Below, piece by piece: positions 34,135-44,556 of a stretch of DNA of 64,000 nucleotides. The first letter of the stretch is position 1. Every line of letters begins with the position of its first letter. The notes beneath the pieces are model-generated. The model ran no database searches. It was not told the origin of the DNA and saw nothing but the letters and a program-made list of their open reading frames with translations. The position numbers and the translations under genes are program-made. The stretch lies in NCBI GenBank assembly GCA_028280345.1, contig JANQLY010000009.1:62001-126000 (forward strand). Direction: 5' to 3'. The DNA is from Pseudomonadales bacterium (GTDB lineage Bacteria; Pseudomonadota; Gammaproteobacteria; Pseudomonadales; UBA7239).

Positions 34135-36486
34135 CTAGTCTGTGAGTGTGACAAAAACCCGATCAAGATCGCCGTTAAACGGATACGGATCGACATAATG
34201 ACGTGACACCTGGGTGCCGGTGTCACGTCCAACATCAAAGGTCTCTGCCAGCGAATAGGTACTGATATGCATCTTCGGCATATTGGTTTCGGCCACTTTT
34301 TCGCCGTTGATATACAGTTCACCTGTACCGGCGAATTCTCCGGTTTTAATAAAGTTGAACTTCATGTCGACGATACCATCGGGCAGGGGTGGTGACTTAA
34401 GAATATAGTGCACACCGTCCAGATAGTTGTAATCGTAGTAAAGTCGATTATTTTTGATAAACAAGCTGAAGCCGCCGGTCATGCCACCGACCGCGACAAT
34501 CACACCCTCGTCTTCACCATCAAGATCAATGGTTGTCGTAATTGTATGGGAACGATTTTTCACCGGGGCCGAGGCTTTTTCTGCAATACGTACAGCGCCC
34601 GGATAATAGTAGATAAACTCCTTTTGGTCGCCAAACAGACGATCCTGCTGTTTGGCAAGGCGCGTAATCATATCGTCATAGAGTGGATAGACATTATATT
34701 TCCATGCTTCTTCATCAAAGATGGCGATGAGTTCTTCAAGTTTTTCCGGATGTTTCTCTGCGAGGTTATTGCTCTCGGAGAAATCCTCAGCAACGTGGTA
34801 AAGTTCCCATTCATCTTCTTCAAATGGTAATACTACGTTCAATTCCCAGGGGAGTCGTTCAGCATGTAAGGTGACTGCTTTCCAGCCATCAACCCAGATA
34901 GCGCGGTTGCCAAACATTTCATAGTACTGTCGTTGCTTGCGGTTAGGTGCATCGGCTTTATTAAATGAGTACATCATGGAAACGCCATCCATCGGTTGCT
35001 GTTCAACCCCGTGATAGGTTTCCGGTACGGTAATGCCTACAGCTTCCATAATAGTCGGTGCAATATCGCTGATATGATGATATTGGTTGCGGACTTCACC
35101 TTTGTTTTTGATTCCGTTAGGCCAATGGACAACCAGGTGGTCGTGTTGGCCGCCGCGGTGTTCGCTTTGTTTGAAATAGCGAAACGGGGTATTGCCGGCC
35201 ATTGCCCAGCCAGCATGATAGTGAGGGTAGGTGTTTGCGCGCCCCCAGTCTTCATAGTGACGCATATTGGCTTCAAACGGGGTTTGTAAACCGTTAAGCA
35301 CATAGGTTTCATTAAATGTACCAGCGAGGCCGCCTTCACCACTTGCACCGTTATCGGCAGTGACAAAAATCAGTGTGTTATCCAGCTCACCGATACGTTC
35401 AAGGGTGTCTACAACACGACCGATTTGCAAATCTACCCATTCCATTTGTGCAGCGAACACTTCCATCTGTTTTGCATAGAGCTGTTGTTCTTCATCCGAG
35501 AGTGAATCCCAGGCGGGAATTGCATCAATGCGTTCTGTGAGTTGAGTGTTTTTCGGAATAATGCCGAGTTCTTTCTGTTGCTTGATAATCTGCTCGCGCG
35601 CTTCATCCCAGCCCATATCAAACTTGCCACGGTATTTGGCAATAAAATCATCCGGAGCGTGGTGAGGAGAGTGCATGGAGCCTGATGCCCACAGCATCAT
35701 AAACGGCAAGTCCGGCTTGATTGATTTGTGTCCAGTAATCCATTGAATTGCTCGGTCGGCAAGATCTTTGTCGAGATGCTCGGACTTTCGATAAGGTTCG
35801 GGAGTGTGGTCGTTCCACATCACCGGTACAAACTGGTGAACATCTGCTGCCATAAATGTATAGGCATGTTGAAAGCCTTCGCCACTGGGCCAACGGTCAA
35901 ATGGGCCAACCTGGGATACTTCATAGAGCGGAGTATGATCCCATTTGCCGAGAGCATAGTTAATGTAACCATGTTCCTGTAGATAGTTGGCAACTGATTT
36001 GGCTGATTCCGGCATTACCGCGTTATAACCGGGGAAACCCATTGCGGTCAGGGCGTGGCTACCAAGGCCAATAGAGTGTGGGTTACGTCCGGCCATCAGC
36101 GAAGCGCGCGATGGTGAGCACAGAGCTGTAGTGTGAAAGTTGTTATAGCGCAGGCCATTGCTTGCGAGTTTGTCGATATTCGGTGTGTTGATTAAACCGC
36201 CAAAGCTACCTACTTGGGCAAAACCTACATCGTCAAGCAAAAAGATAACAACGTTCGGCGCATCTGCAGGAGGACCTTGCTCTTCCGGCCACCATTCGAC
36301 CGAATCTTCATAGCGTTCGGCAATAACACCACCAAAGCCTTCCACGGTTTTGGTTTTAACATCACCACTACTTTTGGGTGTATCACTACTGGTAGAAGAT
36401 GTCTCCGGTTCATCGCCGCCACAGGCAGCCAGTAGTAATGTCAGGAATAGGGTAAAAAGGAAGGGGAGAGACAGAAGCTTTTTCAT
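34135..36486 (-). CDS. Arylsulfatase-type lipoprotein sulfatase
   Basis: A 783-residue type I sulfatase with a lipoprotein signal (lipobox LAAC, Cys22). The formylglycine motif CSPSRASLMAGR lies at 123-134, so Cys123 must be oxidised by an FGE or anSME enzyme encoded elsewhere. Asp85-Asp86 (FLLDDVGFA) supply metal ligands, and FVTADNGASGEGG is the second metal site. The C-terminal 200 residues form a jelly-roll-like extra domain. It hydrolyses sulfate esters, probably at the periplasmic face of a membrane. AAGGATAT precedes the ATG. Substrate could be a sulfated glycan or a small aryl sulfate. Confidence 0.92.
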   Translation of the reverse strand: MKKLLSLPFLFTLFLTLLLAACGGDEPETSSTSSDTPKSSGDVKTKTVEGFGGVIAERYEDSVEWWPEEQGPPADAPNVVIFLLDDVGFAQVGSFGGLINTPNIDKLASNGLRYNNFHTTALCSPSRASLMAGRNPHSIGLGSHALTAMGFPGYNAVMPESAKSVANYLQEHGYINYALGKWDHTPLYEVSQVGPFDRWPSGEGFQHAYTFMAADVHQFVPVMWNDHTPEPYRKSEHLDKDLADRAIQWITGHKSIKPDLPFMMLWASGSMHSPHHAPDDFIAKYRGKFDMGWDEAREQIIKQQKELGIIPKNTQLTERIDAIPAWDSLSDEEQQLYAKQMEVFAAQMEWVDLQIGRVVDTLERIGELDNTLIFVTADNGASGEGGLAGTFNETYVLNGLQTPFEANMRHYEDWGRANTYPHYHAGWAMAGNTPFRYFKQSEHRGGQHDHLVVHWPNGIKNKGEVRNQYHHISDIAPTIMEAVGITVPETYHGVEQQPMDGVSMMYSFNKADAPNRKQRQYYEMFGNRAIWVDGWKAVTLHAERLPWELNVVLPFEEDEWELYHVAEDFSESNNLAEKHPEKLEELIAIFDEEAWKYNVYPLYDDMITRLAKQQDRLFGDQKEFIYYYPGAVRIAEKASAPVKNRSHTITTTIDLDGEDEGVIVAVGGMTGGFSLFIKNNRLYYDYNYLDGVHYILKSPPLPDGIVDMKFNFIKTGEFAGTGELYINGEKVAETNMPKMHISTYSLAETFDVGRDTGTQVSRHYVDPYPFNGDLDRVFVTLTD

Positions 36487-36681
36487 AGCAGATATCCTTG
36501 CATCGGGGCTAACAAAAAATGATCAAGCGTATGTCTTTGTATCAACCCTTAACAGCGACATCATGGATAATATAGCCATATAGATATCAGGTAATACAGA
36601 ACATACAGTCATTGCAGAATGAATAGACAACGACAGACAGCTAACGTTAAAACAAAGCCGGTACGATGTAAACGCCAAAGT

Positions 36682-36713
36682 AAAAAGGCCCCGTCAGATA
36701 GCGGGGCCTTTAG
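36682..36713 (-). terminator. Terminator of the malate synthase gene
   Basis: Arms 36684-36692 and 36703-36711 (9 bp) form the stem. On the minus strand the stem is followed by a T-run. It lies about 40 bp after the malate synthase stop. Confidence 0.85.
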
Positions 36714-36751
36714 GATAGTGATAAAAGCTCGGAAGAGGTGTGAAATATGCC

Positions 36752-38944
36752 TTAACTTGCCTTGAGCTCACGGCGGCGGCGGTGCAAGACTGGCTCGGTA
36801 TATCCATTCGGCTGATGCACACCACCAAATACCAGCTCGCAGGCTGCCTGAAAAGCCACGGACTCATCGAAGTTCGGTGCCATTGGTTTGTAATCCGGGT
36901 CGTTGGCATTCTGCCGGTCTACGACCAGTGCCATACGCTTGAATGTTTCGAGTACCTGGATACGTTTTACAAAATCATGGCGTAGCCAGTTGGCAATGTG
37001 TTGGCTGGAAATGCGCAGTGTGGCGCGGTCTTCCATCAGGCCTATATCATTAATGTCAGGAACTTTTGAGCAGCCAATGCCGAGATCAATCCAGCGCACT
37101 ACGTAGCCGAGAATGCCCTGACAATTGTTGTCGAGCTCCTGCTGAATTTCTTCTTCAGACAGTTCGGTGTCGCCGAGCAGTGGTAGAGTAAGAATATCGT
37201 CAAGGCTTGCGCGTGGTCGATTTTTCAATTCATCCTGGCGGTCACTGACAAGTAACTGGTGATAGTGGGTAGAGTGTAAGGTGGCCGCTGTGGGTGAGGG
37301 CACCCAGGCGGTATTGGCGCCGGCACCAAGATGAGCCATCTTGGTATTCAGCATCTCTGCCATCAGGTCAGGCTTTGGCCACATGCCTTTACCGATTTGT
37401 GCTACACCCTGCAAGCCACATTCCAGACCGATGTCCACATTCCAGTTTTCATAGGCCTGAATCCATTTTTCCTGCTTCATGGCCTCCTTGCGAATCATTA
37501 CACCGGCTTCCATCGAGGTATGAATCTCATCACCGGTACGATCAAGGAAACCGGTATTAATAAAGATAATACGCTCTTGCGCAGCGCGGATACACTCTTT
37601 GAGGTTAACGGTGGTACGGCGCTCTTCATCCATAATGCCAATTTTTAATGTGTTGCGCGGTAGTTTGAATGCATCTTCGACCTTGTCGAACAGTTCACAG
37701 GCAAACGCCACTTCTTCCGGGCCGTGCATCTTCGGTTTAACAATGTACATGGAGCCGGTGCGAGAGTTGCGCAACTGGTTCAGACCTTTAATGTCGTAAA
37801 GGGAAATCAGTGTAGTAATCACTGCATCAATGATACCTTCAGGGACTTCTTCACCTTTTAACAGTACTGCCTCGTTAGTCATCAGGTGTCCCACATTGCG
37901 AATCAACAACAGAGAGCGCCCGTGCAGGGTCATCGGCTGACCCTTTGGATTTGAGAAATGTAAATCCGCGGCCATACTGCGAGTCAGGCTCTTGCCATTT
38001 TTATCAAAGGTTTCAGTCAAGGTGCCGCGCATCAGGCCAAGCCAGTTGCGATAAACTTCGGCTTTGTCGGCACCATCAGCGGCAGCAACAGAATCCTCAC
38101 AATCCTGAATTGTGGTAATCGCCGATTCCAGTACGATGTCCTTGATACTGGCGCTATCGTCTTTTCCAATCGGATGTCCAGGGTCGATTTGTAAAATGGC
38201 ATGCAGATTGTTGTTGCGCAGTAAAATCTCTGCCGGTGCATCAACGCGTCCGTTATAACCGGCAAATCTGTCTGTGTGTAGTAAACCGGTAGTTGAACCG
38301 TCCTTTAATTCAATTTGTAGCTGACGATTATCAACTGTGTAATTCACCGCATCGGCATGGGAGCCGCTGACTAGTGGTGCCATTTGATCGAGAAACTCGC
38401 GCCCCCACGCAATGACTTTTGCGCCCCGTGTCGGGTTATAGGCTGCGGTTTTTTCAGCGCCATCTTCGTCGCCAATCACATCGGTTCCGTAAAGCGCATC
38501 GTAGAGTGACCCCCAGCGTGCATTGGTAGCGTTTAATGCATAGCGTGCATTTTTGACTGGAACTACAAGTTGCGGACCGGCAATGGTTGCGATTTCATCA
38601 TCCACATTGCTGGTAGATACGGTAAAGTCTGGGCCCTCGGGTAACAGATAACCGATTTTCTCGAGAAACTTTTTGTACTGAGCTGCATCGTGGGGTGCAT
38701 CACAGCGCGACTGGTGCCAGGTGTTGATTTCCGCCTGTAGCTTGTAGCGTTTTAATAGCAGAATATTGTTCTTTGGCGCCATCTCAGTAACGACACTTTC
38801 GAGCACAGCCCAGAACGACTCAGGCTCCATACCGAGATCCGGCAGTATTTCGTTAACAACAAGATCATAGACCGGTTTTGCGATCGCGAGGTCGCTGTCT
38901 GGAATATGCTGGTGTGTGGAATCTGAAGCCGAATATGAAGCCAT
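36752..38944 (-). CDS. glcB: Malate synthase G
   Basis: A 730-residue enzyme that condenses glyoxylate with acetyl-CoA to malate in the glyoxylate bypass, allowing growth on C2 units and fatty acids. The size and a TIM-barrel with long insertions are typical of isoform G. Visible blocks include [75 protein letters not shown] and [21 protein letters not shown] use the ATG at 38944, 7 bp after AGGT. Its presence suits the acyl-CoA degradation genes of the window. Confidence 0.97.
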   Translation of the reverse strand: MASYSASDSTHQHIPDSDLAIAKPVYDLVVNEILPDLGMEPESFWAVLESVVTEMAPKNNILLLKRYKLQAEINTWHQSRCDAPHDAAQYKKFLEKIGYLLPEGPDFTVSTSNVDDEIATIAGPQLVVPVKNARYALNATNARWGSLYDALYGTDVIGDEDGAEKTAAYNPTRGAKVIAWGREFLDQMAPLVSGSHADAVNYTVDNRQLQIELKDGSTTGLLHTDRFAGYNGRVDAPAEILLRNNNLHAILQIDPGHPIGKDDSASIKDIVLESAITTIQDCEDSVAAADGADKAEVYRNWLGLMRGTLTETFDKNGKSLTRSMAADLHFSNPKGQPMTLHGRSLLLIRNVGHLMTNEAVLLKGEEVPEGIIDAVITTLISLYDIKGLNQLRNSRTGSMYIVKPKMHGPEEVAFACELFDKVEDAFKLPRNTLKIGIMDEERRTTVNLKECIRAAQERIIFINTGFLDRTGDEIHTSMEAGVMIRKEAMKQEKWIQAYENWNVDIGLECGLQGVAQIGKGMWPKPDLMAEMLNTKMAHLGAGANTAWVPSPTAATLHSTHYHQLLVSDRQDELKNRPRASLDDILTLPLLGDTELSEEEIQQELDNNCQGILGYVVRWIDLGIGCSKVPDINDIGLMEDRATLRISSQHIANWLRHDFVKRIQVLETFKRMALVVDRQNANDPDYKPMAPNFDESVAFQAACELVFGGVHQPNGYTEPVLHRRRRELKAS

Positions 38945-39114
38945 AATGTTACCTGCCAATCATGGGTGTTATCTGGAAAGCGGCGCATTATAGCGGTTAT
39001 TGTCGTGAAAATGTGCAGCGATAAAAAGAATCGGGTGGTAGTCAGATAAGGGGATAGGGCATAGGTAATATTCCTTTAAATTTCAGTGGTTTATGTTTCT
39101 ATTGGAGGTGGCTT

Positions 39115-39681
39115 TTATTCACTCGCTCCACTTCTTTCCGTCTGTCCGGGGCTAACAAGCTCGAAAGACTGGGCAAGTATTCGTTTCCCATTGATGTAAT
39201 AACTGAAAGTCCAGCTGCCGGTGACCACTTCATAGTCTTTATCCAGGCGATAGGCGCTACCGCGGTTGGCATAGCCGTTGCGAAACAAGGCCTGAATCGT
39301 CATGCGCTGTTCTGTAAGAGTACGCCCATCCGGAAGTTGCATCTCCGGGTGTGTAATGACCAGAGTGATGGGTACATTGCCATCCAGCTCCTCGCTGTAT
39401 AGCTCACAGGAAAAACCAAATCGGGTACCTAGTAGCGCCGGTATCTGTTTTGTTATGTGCTCAAAGTGCATTTGCCGGATTGAAAAATGGCGTTGCTCTC
39501 CGGTAACTATATCCGGGTTTTGTGTTGTTGCGAGCGGTTGAATGTCATGATTAATGACACCGTAGGCGTTTACGTGAGCGATGATACCTGGCTTTATTGA
39601 ACCATCAGTGGTAGCGGGCAGGGCACTGGAGTGAAATAAGGTGAAGGTTACATAAAGAAGAAGTAATATCGTGTTACGCAT
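39115..39681 (-). CDS. Exported DUF3859-like protein
   Basis: A 188-residue protein with a signal peptide (RNTILLLLYVTFTLFHSSALPA). The mature part (KQIPALLGTRFGFSCELY, ITHPEMQLPDGRTL, TGSWTFSYYINGKRILAQSF) resembles DUF3859 proteins, small beta-rich domains of unknown function. Its ATG lies 3 bp after the stop of the XRE regulator, so both are probably cotranscribed. Confidence 0.7.
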   Translation of the reverse strand: MRNTILLLLYVTFTLFHSSALPATTDGSIKPGIIAHVNAYGVINHDIQPLATTQNPDIVTGEQRHFSIRQMHFEHITKQIPALLGTRFGFSCELYSEELDGNVPITLVITHPEMQLPDGRTLTEQRMTIQALFRNGYANRGSAYRLDKDYEVVTGSWTFSYYINGKRILAQSFELVSPGQTERSGASE

Positions 39682-39684
39682 AAG

Positions 39685-39996
39685 CTATCTGCGCCTCGCT
39701 TTCTCTGCTCGTCTCAGGATCGTTGAAGGTGTTGTGTCAAGTGCAAGGGAAATAGCAAATAGTTTATTGATCGTGGTGTTAATTTCACCACGCTCAATTC
39801 GCGAGTAATAGTTAACATTGATGTCCGCATGTTCGGCGACATCTTCGTGTGTGAGTTTAAGTTTTTCCCTTCTTTCCTTGAGCGCAGCACCTACCCATAT
39901 TAAATATTCACTACTCCTCATAAACGCACAGTAATGCTTTAACCCGGGTTTAACCAGTTCATATATGGATGGTTGGGGTCTGGATTTCAGTGCCAT
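39685..39996 (-). CDS. XRE-family transcriptional regulator
   Basis: A 103-residue DNA-binding protein. The helix-turn-helix lies near 38-90: ALKERREKLKLTHEDVAEHA, then DINVNYYSRIERGEINTTIN as the recognition helix region and KLFAISLALDTTPSTI closing the domain. No effector domain follows. The region just upstream (40022-40090) has four AGACAT-like half-sites in alternating orientation, which may be its own operator. It is cotranscribed with the DUF3859-like gene. Confidence 0.88.
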   Translation of the reverse strand: MALKSRPQPSIYELVKPGLKHYCAFMRSSEYLIWVGAALKERREKLKLTHEDVAEHADINVNYYSRIERGEINTTINKLFAISLALDTTPSTILRRAEKARRR

Positions 39997-40021
39997 AAAG
40001 TAAAAATAAATGTATTAATTA

Positions 40022-40090
40022 GTAGACATTTTAAGATGATCTGCTAGTATGTCCAGTATTGTAGACATATTATTAAGCGTGATGTCTGCA
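40022..40090. promoter_or_regulatory. Cluster of four AGACAT half-sites, putative XRE operator
   Basis: AGACAT at 40024-40029 and 40063-40068 on the plus strand, and its complement (GGACAT or AGACAT) at 40049-40054 and 40082-40087. The middle pair forms the inverted repeat TATGTC(N10)GACATA. They lie just upstream of the XRE gene start, consistent with autoregulation. Confidence 0.45.
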
Positions 40091-40614
40091 AACAACTGGA
40101 AAGTTTTATCGATGTATATAGATGTATAAAAGGGAATCGAAAATGATAGAAAGAATTATTTTGCCGTTAAATACCAGGGAGGGGATGTCATGACATAAAA
40201 CATTACTGCGCGATACCGCTCAGCATGGTGTTGATTGAGAGGTGTTGTGTTTTTTAAAAAAGATTTCAGAAAAGTCAGTTGTTATTTCTTTTAGGACATT
40301 GTTCATGCGATCCCTAACAGGCTGCTGGAAGTATTTTTTAAAGATATCGTTATAAAAATACTGTTGTAAAAAGTGCCGCATGAGTGATGTGCACAGTGTT
40401 CACTGCTCTTTGACTATAAGGGTAGGGCTAACTGCGTTTTGAAATCTGCTTTTTCTATTGCGCTTGTTGTGGTTTGACTTGCAAGGGTGGCTATTGCCTT
40501 GGAATTTGCAAGTAACTATTACTCAGGTGCTGTGATTCAAGGGCGTGTCATGTAGTGCCTGTAAGGCTAGTAGAAACTACTACATGAAGTACGCATTTTA
40601 AGCGCAGCTTTAAG
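40091..40614. other. Intergenic stretch upstream of the YD-repeat operon
   Basis: About 520 bp with no recognised gene. A 16-codon ORF (40143-40193, preceded by AAAGGGAA) is the only small frame with a ribosome site and is probably not meaningful. The right end carries nested inverted repeats: 40548-40556 with 40579-40587, and 40568-40573 with 40577-40582. Confidence 0.45.
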
Positions 40615-40684
40615 GTGGTGATTATGTCATATGTTAGTGAGTTACAGAAAGAGGAATTTTCTGACGGTACTCATGTAGTAGTTT
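40574..40684 (+). promoter_or_regulatory. Long-range inverted repeat bracketing the YD-repeat gene start
   Basis: Bases 40574-40592 and 40667-40684 are reverse complements except for one bulged A. The 74-bp loop holds the ribosome site (AAGGTGG at 40612-40618) and the ATG at 40624. In mRNA this could fold around the start. The upstream arm can instead pair with 40548-40556 in an alternative hairpin. Confidence 0.45.
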
Positions 40685-43600
40685 ATAGCACAGAAAATAA
40701 TAGTAGTGCAGTTAGAGATGCCGGAGTTATTAAAGAAATTTTGATTTTTACGGCAAGCTTGCTTGTCCTGTTGCTTTTTTATGGTAATGCAAGAGCGGGT
40801 GATTTTATTTGCGCAGCGTGTACTACTTACAATTGTCATTACATCTATGATTCTGCTGCGGATGCTTGTGCCATTTATGGTGGGGCTGTCAAAGTAACCG
40901 ATCAACTTTATCGCTGTAAGGACAATACAAACATTGTGGCGAAATGTCAGGGACATTGTGGGGCAGGGCAGTATAGAGATCTTGCGGGAGATATTCAGTG
41001 TGTCAATGTTAATCAGAAGCCGGATTGTGACTCTGCTCAGGGAAATCCCATACTGACCCGTACAGGAGGGAAGCGCCAATGGGAAACAGATTATCGCTAT
41101 CACGGCATTGTACCTGTTTCGATTGAGCGTGTTTACGACTTTCTTGATAGGAAGGGTTATTGGTACTTTGCTTATACTCAACATATTGATAGCGTGCCTT
41201 ACGGAAGCTGGAACGTAATAGATGGTTTCGATTACGGGGGTTACTACACAACGATTGACCGAGCCAATGGTGAACGTTATCTCTACGAGGGATTGGTTGT
41301 TGAAAATGGCAGTCAGTTGTTTACATCACGTGTGCTTTATTCCCAATATCAGTTACAAGTCCATTTTGTAAGTTCTGCAATTAGTGGTTACACTTTGACG
41401 CATACAGATGGTTCAATAGAAAGCTTTGATGCGAACGGAGTTCTTGTTTCAATTGAAACGCCGGAAGGTTTTCTGGTAACGATTGATACCGGTCAGGATG
41501 GTCAAACCGGGTTGCCAATAAAAATAATTACGGACTCAGTCAGTGGTATCGTGATGATGTACTACTATGATGTATTGGATCGAATCGTCAGTATAGCTGT
41601 TACGCATTCTTCACCTGTAAATGAGATATTTGAATATCACTATAGCTATGATGATGGCGTTGATGGCAGTGGTTTGCTGGACAAGGTGACTTATCCGGAT
41701 GGTTCGACAATCAAGTATCGTTATGGTGAAAACGGTGCGCCAACTAAAGCGTTAACCAGTAAACTGGATGAAGAAGGTAGTGTCTATGCCAGTTGGCAAT
41801 ATGACTCGATAAGTGGGCGTGCTATTCACTCTAGTCGTGGCAATGCGTCGCGGCAGATTGACATCACTTATGCTGCGGATCCTGTAAGCGGTTTGATCGA
41901 TAGTGCAATGGTTACCAATGCCGCTGGTAAACAACAGCATCTGCATTTTGCTGACCTTGGTAATAATCGCCGCCGCGTTAGTCGCTCTGAAGGTATGACG
42001 CTAGGGGGATGTGCACCATCAGACAGTTATTTTACCTATGATGATAATGGGTGGAAGGTCACAATAACTGAAGGAGTAGACCTGTTAGCGGACCCGGTTC
42101 AGGAAGGTGTTGTAACTCACTATGTGCGGGATGAGACAGGTTCACCTCATCGCGTAACAGCAAAGATTACCGGCTTGCAATGGGGAGAAGAAAAGCCCTG
42201 GAATATGGCTCAGCCTGATCCGGCTACCTTGCAGCCACTACCGGAAAGTCAAAAAGTTGAGCTCGACTGGCATACCTTGCGTGATCAGGTAATTGAAAAG
42301 CGATTTTTTGCACGTGACGAAAATAACAGCGCCTGGATACATTACAAAACTATTGCCTACGATTATGACGATGGAATCAATCATGATTGTGATAATCGCA
42401 ATAATATTGATGAGGTTGATACCTGGCGGTTGTGTTCGCGGCGAGTGACAGATGTGGTTGACGGGATAACGCGAGAGTGGACTTACACTTATCAACTGAA
42501 TGGGTCGGATGGTGTTGTAAACAGCAGATTAGTGAATGGCCCCGGGCCGGGTAACACAGATTCAACAGTCTATACCTATAATAGTGCAGGGCAGCTCGTG
42601 TCGCGGGAAAATGCGTTATCACATATGACAACATATGGAGAATATAATGGGTTTGGTTTTCCTCGGCATATAACAGACAGTAATGGTGTATTGAACACGC
42701 TGGACTACGATTTGCGTGGGCGTGTTACTTCAATAACTGCGGATAGTGGCAGCGGCGGTGCAAGTACGACCACACAGTTTGCCTGGTATGCCAATGGTTT
42801 GCTCAAGCGAATTGACTGGGCAGATAGTAGTTTCGTTGAGTATTACTATAATGCGGCCCATGAGTTAGTTGGGCTGGAGAATCAGTTTGGCGAATATGTA
42901 GAATTTACACCTTCAGTAATCTCTGAAAACTGGTCATCGCTAAAGATATGCACAGAAAAAACTGGAGCAGGTTGTGACGCCTCAAATGTTATCTTCGAAC
43001 GTATACAGGACATTGATGCACTTGGACGTGTGGTCGGTATTCGTGATGCCAATGGCAGCTTGCGTCGAGGTTATGGTTATGACCGCTATAACAATATTAC
43101 GACAAGAGTAGATTATGGTGATGTCGGCAATGCTCCTGATCATGACGATAATAATCTTGTTACATACTTTAGTTATGACGGTCTGCAACGCTTAACCCGT
43201 ATAGCAGGCGCGTTTATTTGTGGCAGTGATTGTGCTGTTGATGCCTATGGAAATCTCGCGTCTGCGGTTCCTCAGACAGCGCCTGAAATACTATATAGCT
43301 ATAGTGTTGAAAACAAAGTAGCCACTCTGACAGATCGTGGTGGCATTGTTACGCACTGGCATTACAACGGATTTGGCGAGGTTGTACGTGAAGATAGCCG
43401 TGACCGTGGCACATTGGTTTATGCTTACGATAGCGCTGGCCAGTTGATTGAGAAGCATCAATATGGATACATAGATGCGGAGTTGGCTCCGTCGGGTACG
43501 TTCCACAAAACCCGCTATGCTTATGACACTCTCGGCCGCCTGACCGCTGTGTATTTTTCAGAAATACCGGGGGAACATGCGGAAGACATTATTTATACCT

Positions 43601-44544
43601 ATGATTTGAATGACGGTGCTCATGGCAAAGGGATTGGCCGACTTACTCGTGTACAAGATCAAAGTGGTATATCGGATTATCACTATGACAGTCTGGGGAG
43701 GGTGTTGACGCAAAGTTTTGACCCGGATGGCGATGCTCCCTTGTCGTTTTCCCAGCATTATACTTATAACGAGGTTGGAGCTTTGACATCTGTCACCCAT
43801 GAGCCGGGTAACCATAAATTTAATTATACCTACAGTGAGGGCCGACTAAATACCATTGACTACGGTGCAATGTATGACCTTGTTGTAGATGTTGATTATC
43901 GTCCATTTGGAGGAATTGCTGGATATAGCAATACGATGTATTCGGTGGGTCAGCCTTTGCTGATAACAACGCGTAATTACAACAAAAGTGGTCAATTGAT
44001 CAAAAGTAATACTAATTTGCATAACGATGGTGGTTATGACGTTCATTATAACTATGATGCTTACGGCAACATTAGTGAAATTGCTGATGAGTGGGCTGGG
44101 ACTACAGCTGATCAGACTTTCGAGTACGATCCGTTGCGGCGATTGACGAGAGCTACGGGATTATATGGTCAGTATCGCTACAAATATGACAAGGCCGGTA
44201 ATCGTCTGGAGCGTGAACTATACCGAATAGACCCGGCGAACCCGCCTCCAGTTGGGCCTGACTATGGTGACTCAGATACAGAAGTTTTTACTGAGCATTA
44301 TTACTACGATGATGGTACGGCTATGGGTGGTGATACACCGGAAGACTTTATTAGCCATCGATTGTTCACCGTTGAGCGTGATCATGTTGAAACAGGTCTG
44401 TCGTTACGCCGTCGCAGCTTGCACTATGACGAGCAGGGTAATCTCATTGAGGACAAGCGTGAAGACTTATTGCAGTCATCGGAGGTAAAAGTTAAGCCGG
44501 TTTACGGTGATGATAATCGTATCAATAACCTGGATGTGGAATAG
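40624..44544 (+). CDS. YD-repeat (Rhs-like) shell protein lacking the Rhs core
   Basis: About 1,306 residues. A polar stretch of about 37 residues precedes a hydrophobic export segment (ILIFTASLLVLLLFYGNARA), then a Cys-rich region (about nine Cys, roughly residues 62-135) and NPILTRTGGKRQWETDY, the usual entry to an Rhs shell. From about residue 270 to the end it has dense YD repeats of the form G-x3-5-Y-x-Y-D (for example YAYDSAGQLIEKHQYGY, YKYDKAGNRLERELY). It stops at DDNRINNLDVE without the Rhs-associated core. The core is in the next gene 12 bp downstream, so the shell appears to be made by two proteins. AAGGTGG precedes the ATG. Probably exported. Confidence 0.88.
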   Translation: MSYVSELQKEEFSDGTHVVVYSTENNSSAVRDAGVIKEILIFTASLLVLLLFYGNARAGDFICAACTTYNCHYIYDSAADACAIYGGAVKVTDQLYRCKDNTNIVAKCQGHCGAGQYRDLAGDIQCVNVNQKPDCDSAQGNPILTRTGGKRQWETDYRYHGIVPVSIERVYDFLDRKGYWYFAYTQHIDSVPYGSWNVIDGFDYGGYYTTIDRANGERYLYEGLVVENGSQLFTSRVLYSQYQLQVHFVSSAISGYTLTHTDGSIESFDANGVLVSIETPEGFLVTIDTGQDGQTGLPIKIITDSVSGIVMMYYYDVLDRIVSIAVTHSSPVNEIFEYHYSYDDGVDGSGLLDKVTYPDGSTIKYRYGENGAPTKALTSKLDEEGSVYASWQYDSISGRAIHSSRGNASRQIDITYAADPVSGLIDSAMVTNAAGKQQHLHFADLGNNRRRVSRSEGMTLGGCAPSDSYFTYDDNGWKVTITEGVDLLADPVQEGVVTHYVRDETGSPHRVTAKITGLQWGEEKPWNMAQPDPATLQPLPESQKVELDWHTLRDQVIEKRFFARDENNSAWIHYKTIAYDYDDGINHDCDNRNNIDEVDTWRLCSRRVTDVVDGITREWTYTYQLNGSDGVVNSRLVNGPGPGNTDSTVYTYNSAGQLVSRENALSHMTTYGEYNGFGFPRHITDSNGVLNTLDYDLRGRVTSITADSGSGGASTTTQFAWYANGLLKRIDWADSSFVEYYYNAAHELVGLENQFGEYVEFTPSVISENWSSLKICTEKTGAGCDASNVIFERIQDIDALGRVVGIRDANGSLRRGYGYDRYNNITTRVDYGDVGNAPDHDDNNLVTYFSYDGLQRLTRIAGAFICGSDCAVDAYGNLASAVPQTAPEILYSYSVENKVATLTDRGGIVTHWHYNGFGEVVREDSRDRGTLVYAYDSAGQLIEKHQYGYIDAELAPSGTFHKTRYAYDTLGRLTAVYFSEIPGEHAEDIIYTYDLNDGAHGKGIGRLTRVQDQSGISDYHYDSLGRVLTQSFDPDGDAPLSFSQHYTYNEVGALTSVTHEPGNHKFNYTYSEGRLNTIDYGAMYDLVVDVDYRPFGGIAGYSNTMYSVGQPLLITTRNYNKSGQLIKSNTNLHNDGGYDVHYNYDAYGNISEIADEWAGTTADQTFEYDPLRRLTRATGLYGQYRYKYDKAGNRLERELYRIDPANPPPVGPDYGDSDTEVFTEHYYYDDGTAMGGDTPEDFISHRLFTVERDHVETGLSLRRRSLHYDEQGNLIEDKREDLLQSSEVKVKPVYGDDNRINNLDVE

Positions 44545-44556
44545 GGGGGAAGAATC

